Part shown: one piece after another, positions 59,283 through 64,000 of the stretch
How positions within the stretch are numbered: the stretch's first letter is position 1
Layout of the letters: every line of letters begins with the position of its first letter
NCBI RefSeq assembly: GCF_000768355.1
Contig: NZ_AVPU01000010.1
Location: forward strand, 37,461 to 101,460
Length of the DNA stretch: 64,000 nucleotides
Source: Lysobacter daejeonensis GH1-9
GTDB taxonomy: Bacteria > Pseudomonadota > Gammaproteobacteria > Xanthomonadales > Xanthomonadaceae
Direction of reading: 5' to 3'
Translations under genes and position numbers: made by a program
The notes under the pieces: generated by a model
Databases searched by the model: none
What the model saw: only the letters and a program-made list of their open reading frames with translations
Told to the model about the DNA's origin: nothing

Positions 59283-60515
59283 ATGTCCATGACCTCCCAG
59301 ACTTCCGACCTTTACGCCCTCGCCGAACGCTACTACCTGCCGGTCTACCGCCCGCGTCGCATCGTGCTCGATCGCGGCCAGGGCTCCCGCGTATGGGATC
59401 GCGACGGCCGCGAGTACGTCGATTTCGGCGCCGGCATCGCGGTCAACGCCCTGGGGCACGCCCATCCGGCCCTGCTCGCGGCCCTGACCGAGCAGGCCGG
59501 CAAGCTCTGGCACACCAGCAACGTCTTCGTCAGCGAGCCGCCGTTGCGCTTGGCCGAGGCCCTTGTTGCCGCTTCGGGCTTCGCCGAGCGTGTGTTCTTC
59601 TGCAACTCCGGCGCAGAGGCCAACGAGGCCGCGATCAAGCTGGCGCGCAAGTGGGCCAGCGCGCAGGGTCGCCCGCCCGAGCGTCGTGTCATCCTCAGCT
59701 TCCGCGGCAGCTTCCACGGCCGCACCCTGGCCGCCGTCACTGCCACCGCCCAGCCTAAGTACCAGGAAGGTTACGAACCGCTGCCGCCGGGTTTCCGCTA
59801 TAGCGATTTCAATGATCTGGCTGCGGCCGAAGCGGCGATGGCCGCCGGCGACGTCTGCGCCGTGCTGGTCGAGCCGGTACAGGGCGAAGGCGGCGTAACC
59901 CCCGCGACGGACGCCTTCCTGAGTGGTCTGCGCGCCCTGTGCGATCGCCATGGCGCACTGCTGGTGCTCGACGAGATCCAGTGCGGCATGGGTCGCACCG
60001 GCCAACTGTTCGCCTGCCACGGTTATGGCGTCACCCCGGATGTCGTCACCCTGGCCAAGGCCTTGGGCAGCGGCTTCCCCATCGGCGCGATGCTGGTAGG
60101 TGCCAAGGCTGCAGAAACCATGCAGTTCGGCGCGCACGGCACAACCTTTGGCGGCAATCCGCTGGCCACCGCGGTGGCCGGCGCCGCGTTGCGCGAGCTG
60201 TCGTCGCCGGCGTTGCTGGCCAACGTCGCGCGCCAGTCGCAGGCGCTCCGTGATGGCCTCGCCGCGCTCGACGCCGAGTTCCACCTCTTCAGCGAGATCC
60301 GCGGCCGCGGCCTGATGCTGGGGGCGCAATTGCGCCCGGAGCATGCCGGCAAGGCGGGCGAGATCCTCGACCGCTGCGTCGAGCACGGCCTGCTGACCCT
60401 GCAGGCTGGCCCCGACGTGCTGCGCTTCGTGCCGGCGCTGAACATTGGCGACGAGGACGTGGCGGAGGGACTCAAGCGGCTGCGCGCAGCGTTGGCCCAC
60501 GTCGTCGCCGGCTGA
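59283..60515 (+). CDS. argD: Acetylornithine/succinyldiaminopimelate-type aminotransferase
   Basis: 410 residues, class III PLP aminotransferase. FFCNSGAEANEAAIKLARK, LDEIQCGMGRTG and the PLP lysine in VTLAKALGSGFPIGA match ArgD/AstC. It transaminates N-acetylornithine in arginine synthesis; Xanthomonads may use N-acetylated or succinylated intermediates, so exact substrate is open. The first ATG of the MSM start (59283) was kept; a second is at 59289. It is divergent from the channel gene. The next gene starts 38 bp downstream. Confidence 0.9.
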   Translation: MSMTSQTSDLYALAERYYLPVYRPRRIVLDRGQGSRVWDRDGREYVDFGAGIAVNALGHAHPALLAALTEQAGKLWHTSNVFVSEPPLRLAEALVAASGFAERVFFCNSGAEANEAAIKLARKWASAQGRPPERRVILSFRGSFHGRTLAAVTATAQPKYQEGYEPLPPGFRYSDFNDLAAAEAAMAAGDVCAVLVEPVQGEGGVTPATDAFLSGLRALCDRHGALLVLDEIQCGMGRTGQLFACHGYGVTPDVVTLAKALGSGFPIGAMLVGAKAAETMQFGAHGTTFGGNPLATAVAGAALRELSSPALLANVARQSQALRDGLAALDAEFHLFSEIRGRGLMLGAQLRPEHAGKAGEILDRCVEHGLLTLQAGPDVLRFVPALNIGDEDVAEGLKRLRAALAHVVAG

Positions 60516-60553
60516 GCGCCACGCCTCGCCCCACATCGCGAAGGAATGCGGCC

Positions 60554-61042
60554 ATGCAGCGGATCGTCATCATCGGAAACTCGGGCTCGGGCAAGTCAAC
60601 GCACGCGAAGGCGCTGGCCGCCCGTCATGGCCTCGCGCACCTCGACCTGGACTCCATCGCCTGGGCGTCATCCACCCCGCCTGCCCGGCGGGCGTTGGCG
60701 GAAAGCGCCGTGGCCATCGCGGATTTCCAGGCCCAGCACCCGGGCTGGGTCATGGAGGGCTGTTACGCCGACCTGGCCGCACTCGCACTGGCGCGCGCCA
60801 CCCGGCTGGTGTTCCTCAACCCTGGCATTGAGGCGTGCGTCGCCAACTGTCGCGCGCGGCCATGGGAGCCGCACAAGTATTCGAGCCCCGCAGCGCAAGA
60901 CCGCAACCTGGCGATGTTGATCGCGTGGGTGCGCGGTTACGCCACGCGCGACGATGAATTCTCGCTGCGGCGCCATCGCGAGCTGTTCGATGGCTTCAGC
61001 GGCGATAAAGACGAACTCGTCCGGTTACCGCCGCTGGCCTAG
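60554..61042 (+). CDS. P-loop kinase-like protein (adenylate/shikimate kinase-related AAA)
   Basis: 162 residues. Walker A is GNSGSGKST (8-16), followed by HLDLDSIAW and the WVMEGCYADLA stretch, typical of small DNA topology modulation (FlaR)-like or adenylate kinase-related NTPases of unknown substrate. No Zn or LID motif. It follows argD closely and is convergent with hemL (25 bp). Confidence 0.75.
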   Translation: MQRIVIIGNSGSGKSTHAKALAARHGLAHLDLDSIAWASSTPPARRALAESAVAIADFQAQHPGWVMEGCYADLAALALARATRLVFLNPGIEACVANCRARPWEPHKYSSPAAQDRNLAMLIAWVRGYATRDDEFSLRRHRELFDGFSGDKDELVRLPPLA

Positions 61043-61067
61043 GGACGCGAGCCCTGCTGGACCGCGC

Positions 61068-62360
61068 TCAGCCGGCCTTGGCCACCGCGAACGCCTCGCG
61101 CGCCGCCGCCACGGTATGGGCAATCTCGGCCTCGCCGTGCGCGCTGGACACGAAGCCAGCCTCGAACGCCGACGGCGCCAGGTACACGCCGCGCTCCAGC
61201 ATCGCGTGGAAGAAGCGGTTGAAACGGGCGGTGTCAGACGCCTTCGCATCCTCGAATGTTTCCACCGGCCCTTCGCGGAAGTACAGGCCGAACATGCCCG
61301 GCGCGCGCGTGGTCGTGAACGCCACGCCCGCTTCGTGCGCAGCAGCTTCCAGGCCATCGCACAACGCGTGCGTGCTGCGCTCCAGCGCGTCGTGGAAGCC
61401 CGGCGCCTGGATCAGCTCCAGCGTGGCCAGACCCGCCGCCATCGCCACGGGATTGCCGCTCAGCGTGCCGGCCTGGTAGATCGGGCCCGCCGGCGCGATC
61501 TGCGACATGAGGTCGCGACGGCCGCCGTAGGCGCCCACCGGCATGCCGCCGCCGATGATCTTGCCGAAGGTGCTCAAGTCCGGGGTGATGCCATAGCGCT
61601 GCTGTGCGCCGCCCAGCGCCACGCGGAAGCCGGTCATCACCTCGTCGAAGATCAGCAGTGCACCGTGCTGCGTGCACAGCGCGCGCAGGTGCTGCAGGTA
61701 GCCGTCGCGGGGCAGGATGCAATTGGCGTTGCCGACGATCGGTTCGATGATCAGGCACGCGATCTCGCTGCCGACCTCGTCGAACAGCTTGGTCGCCGCC
61801 TCGAAATCGTTGTACGGCAGGGTCAGCGTCAGGTCGGCCAGCGCCGACGGCACGCCCGGCGAATTTGGCAGGCCCAGCGTCATCACCCCGCTGCCGGCCT
61901 TCACCAGGAAACTGTCGCCGTGGCCGTGGTAGCAGCCTTCGAACTTGACGATGCGCGAACGCCCTGTCGCGCCGCGTGCCAGTCGGATCGCCGACAGCGT
62001 GGCCTCGGTGCCGGAGTTGACCATGCGGACCATCTCGCAACTCGGCACGATGCGGGTGATCGCCTCGGCCATCGTCACTTCCAGTGCGTTGGGCACGCCG
62101 AAGCTCAGGCCATCGCGCATGGTCTTCGCCACCGCGTCCAGCACCTGCGGGTGCGCGTGGCCGGCAATCATCGGTCCCCAAGAGCCGACGTAGTCGACAT
62201 AGCGGTTGCCATCCACGTCATACAGGTACGCCGCCTCGGCGCGCTGCGCGAAGAACGGCTCGCCGCCCACCGAACGGAAGGCGCGCACCGGGGAATTGAC
62301 GCCACCAGGCAGCAGTTCCTGGGCGCGGGTGAAAAGGGCGTGGGAGCGTTCGGTGTTCAT
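61068..62360 (-). CDS. hemL: Glutamate-1-semialdehyde 2,1-aminomutase
   Basis: 430 residues. Class III PLP fold with [16 protein letters not shown] at the N-terminus and the PLP lysine in [36 protein letters not shown] and [10 protein letters not shown] complete the signature. It makes 5-aminolevulinate for haem from glutamate-1-semialdehyde. thiE lies 69 bp upstream on the same strand and may share a transcript. Confidence 0.97.
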   Translation of the reverse strand: MNTERSHALFTRAQELLPGGVNSPVRAFRSVGGEPFFAQRAEAAYLYDVDGNRYVDYVGSWGPMIAGHAHPQVLDAVAKTMRDGLSFGVPNALEVTMAEAITRIVPSCEMVRMVNSGTEATLSAIRLARGATGRSRIVKFEGCYHGHGDSFLVKAGSGVMTLGLPNSPGVPSALADLTLTLPYNDFEAATKLFDEVGSEIACLIIEPIVGNANCILPRDGYLQHLRALCTQHGALLIFDEVMTGFRVALGGAQQRYGITPDLSTFGKIIGGGMPVGAYGGRRDLMSQIAPAGPIYQAGTLSGNPVAMAAGLATLELIQAPGFHDALERSTHALCDGLEAAAHEAGVAFTTTRAPGMFGLYFREGPVETFEDAKASDTARFNRFFHAMLERGVYLAPSAFEAGFVSSAHGEAEIAHTVAAAREAFAVAKAG

Positions 62361-62429
62361 GGTCAGCCTTGGTGGGGAAGGGCCGGCTTGGGCCGGTGTC
62401 CGTCGAGAAAGTGGCGCCTGCGCAACGCG

Positions 62430-63077
62430 TCAAGGCTCAGGCAGGCGGCGTATGGGGTCGAAGCAGCGTTGGTAGGCACGCACCGCTGCAGAAGGATCCG
62501 GCGCGTCAAACACCCCAGAGATCACCGCCAGCAGCTCGCAGCCGGCCTCTGCCAGCGCGCGCCCATTGTCCGGCGTGATGCCACCGATGGCCACCCGCGG
62601 CACGCCCAACGCGTCGCTGTCGTGCAACAGGCCAAGCGATGCGCGGCGCGCTTGGGGTTTGGTCGGCGACGGAAAAAACGCCCCGAACGCGACATAGCTG
62701 GCGCCCGCGTCGACGGCGTCGCGCGCGAGGTCCAGTGAGTCGTAACAGGACGCGCCCAAGATTGCGGCCGGGCCCAAGGCCGCTCGTGCAGCCCGCAGTT
62801 CACCATCGTGCTCGCCCAGGTGGGCGCCAGCTGCGCCGACATCCCCAGCCAGCCGCCAATCATCATTGATGATCAGCGGCACGCCATGTCGTGCGCATAG
62901 CGCCAGCAAGCCCTCTGCTTGCGAGCGGCGTGCGGTCCCGTCGATGCACTTGTTCCGGTACTGCAGCATCGCCACGCCCTCCGTCAGCACGGCATCCACC
63001 CGCGCCAGTAGGCGTGAGGTGTCAGTTTCGTCGGGGGTGATGGCATACAGGCCGTGGCGGGGCCAGCGGGGCGACAT
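62430..63077 (-). CDS. thiE: Thiamine phosphate synthase
   Basis: 215 residues. TIM-barrel motifs of ThiE are clear: MLQYRNK, LIINDDWRLA, GAHLGEHD, GASCYDSLDLA, YVAFGAFFPSPTK and AIGGITPDNGRAL. It joins HMP diphosphate to thiazole phosphate. The ATG at 63077 starts just before the conserved GLYAITPD. It completes the thiamine theme begun by thiC 25 kb away, but no TPP riboswitch is visible in front of this gene. Confidence 0.95.
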   Translation of the reverse strand: MSPRWPRHGLYAITPDETDTSRLLARVDAVLTEGVAMLQYRNKCIDGTARRSQAEGLLALCARHGVPLIINDDWRLAGDVGAAGAHLGEHDGELRAARAALGPAAILGASCYDSLDLARDAVDAGASYVAFGAFFPSPTKPQARRASLGLLHDSDALGVPRVAIGGITPDNGRALAEAGCELLAVISGVFDAPDPSAAVRAYQRCFDPIRRLPEP

Positions 63078-63143
63078 GGGCAGCTTCCGTGGTCGCGGGG
63101 CCAATGGGACAATGCCCGCCCGCAATCAGCCCATTATCCGCCC

Positions 63144-63335
63144 ATGACCAACCCGTCCGCGACCGCCCCCTTCCGCACCTGGATGTGCGTTGTCTGCGGT
63201 TTCATCTACGACGAGGCCGCCGGTCTGCCGGAAGAGGGGATTCCCGCGGGCACCCGCTGGGTTGATGTTCCCGACACGTGGACGTGTCCGGATTGCGGCG
63301 TTGGCAAGGACGATTTCGAGATGACCGAGGTCTGA
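63144..63335 (+). CDS. Rubredoxin
   Basis: 63 residues. The two iron-binding pairs are CVVCGFIYDE and CPDCGVGKDDFE, with the conserved aromatic core (WVDVPDTWTCP). It carries single electrons on one Fe(Cys)4 centre; the partner is unknown here. It is divergent from thiE, with 66 bp between starts. Confidence 0.95.
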   Translation: MTNPSATAPFRTWMCVVCGFIYDEAAGLPEEGIPAGTRWVDVPDTWTCPDCGVGKDDFEMTEV

Positions 63336-63401
63336 GCGGGTGCCGCACTCTGCCCTGCGTTACCGGCAGTTGCTCGCCCGCGGGCGAGCCCCCCGTCGCC
63401 C

Positions 63402-63854
63402 TCAGGGCACGTGGATGCCCGGCCCGAACGTCAGCTCCGCGCCATCCTGGAGTCCCAGTTTCTTGGCCTCGCCGGCATTCAATTCCAGTACGAACCGGGC
63501 GGGCGCCGAACTGGGGTAGGGCGGGCAAGCGTTTCCGAGCGTGCACGGCGGCACGTCCCGTTGCTGGGACACCAGCCGCCGCGCGTCGTCGAAATACAGG
63601 ATGTCCAGCGGAATCCGGGTGTTTTTCATCCAGTACGCCTGCATCTCCTCGCGCTCGTGGATGAACAGCATCCCCTGTTCGCCGCCCAGCGAGTCCCGGA
63701 ACATCAGGCCGCGCGCGCGCTCGGCGTCGTCATCGGCAATCTCCACCGCGTATCGCGCGCCGCCCAGTTCCACCCAGGCGCCCCGTGGCGCTGTGGCGCA
63801 GCCACTCATGGCAGCGGAAAGCGCGGCGCAGGCGGCAAGCAAGTGGAAGCGCAT
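63402..63854 (-). CDS. DUF192 family lipoprotein
   Basis: 150 residues. The signal peptide ends in a lipobox (AAMSGCA). The DUF192 core is seen as ERARGLMFRDSLGGEQGMLFIHEREEMQAYWMKNTRIPLDILYFD, followed by FVLELNAGEAKKLGLQDGAELTF. The function of this small beta-barrel family is unsettled; it is often next to envelope or stress genes. It is convergent with rubredoxin (66 bp gap). Confidence 0.9.
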   Translation of the reverse strand: MRFHLLAACAALSAAMSGCATAPRGAWVELGGARYAVEIADDDAERARGLMFRDSLGGEQGMLFIHEREEMQAYWMKNTRIPLDILYFDDARRLVSQQRDVPPCTLGNACPPYPSSAPARFVLELNAGEAKKLGLQDGAELTFGPGIHVP

Positions 63855-64000
63855 GGCAGACCTCGGGACGGAAGGAACTGCATTGTTCGCAGCCGCCCGC
63901 GTGATGCGTCAAGCATGGAACGCGTACTGCTGGTTCGATGCGCGAGTCGCCGGCCGGCAACAATCCCGCGATTACCCCTTCCCAAACGCGATGTGCATGT
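63855..64000. other. Window end, no gene recognised
   Basis: 146 bases upstream of the DUF192 gene. I see no coding region, RNA gene or clear promoter; it is probably intergenic plus the start of the next locus. Confidence 0.5.

Overview
The window is GC-rich chromosomal DNA of a gammaproteobacterium of the Xanthomonadaceae/Lysobacteraceae type (Lysobacter, Luteimonas, Stenotrophomonas or a relative). This is an inference. It rests on base composition, an LPS-core block next to waaA, a pcm-tolC pair, a class I ilvC followed by ilvG-ilvM, a pyrophosphate-type phosphofructokinase, and a winged-helix/TolB-propeller regulator near a TonB-dependent receptor. I see no tRNA, rRNA, CRISPR array, insertion sequence or phage gene. 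Genes are densely packed, with many 4-bp ATGA stop/start overlaps.

Layout. 1-4.3 kb: the 3' end of glnE, an ELM1-family protein, a nitroreductase, a YceI protein, a pirin and a small zinc-finger protein. 4.3-10 kb: envelope/LPS genes (GT4 glycosyltransferase, O-antigen ligase/polymerase-like protein, GT9 glycosyltransferase, LpxL-type acyltransferase, WaaA). 10-17.5 kb: TolC, Pcm, and a TetR-controlled RND adaptor and permease. These three efflux components could form one tripartite pump.

18-35.7 kb, all on the minus strand, is the core of the window: thrABC followed by ilvD-ilvC-ilvG-ilvM-ilvE-ilvA-leuA-leuC-leuD-leuB. Both blocks begin with a short leader ORF not explained by ordinary gene calling. 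A threonine/isoleucine-rich peptide (thrL) precedes thrA and a leucine/valine/isoleucine-rich peptide (ilvL) precedes ilvD. Each is followed by mutually exclusive RNA hairpins, as in transcription attenuation. The two leaders share an upstream sequence block and the start of the reading frame. A third, leucine-rich small ORF with a strong ribosome-binding site overlaps the start of leuA. Threonine made by ThrABC is the substrate of IlvA, so the two blocks form one metabolic line.

35.8-37.9 kb: a TPP riboswitch and thiC, divergent from the thr operon. 38.2-46.5 kb: the winged-helix/propeller regulator, an AraC regulator, a large TonB-dependent receptor, an aspartyl/asparaginyl beta-hydroxylase-like protein and a sulfotransferase. 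The last two overlap by 4 bp and form a possible uptake/modification locus of unknown substrate. 46.5-52 kb: three pyrophosphate enzymes close together (soluble PPase, K+-independent H+-PPase, PPi-dependent PFK), then adk and mpl. 54-64 kb: a DedA-PAP2-LssY fusion, a small kinase-like protein, an SDR, a glyoxalase I, a voltage-gated-type K+ channel with a zinc ribbon, argD-type aminotransferase, a P-loop protein, hemL, thiE, rubredoxin and a DUF192 lipoprotein.
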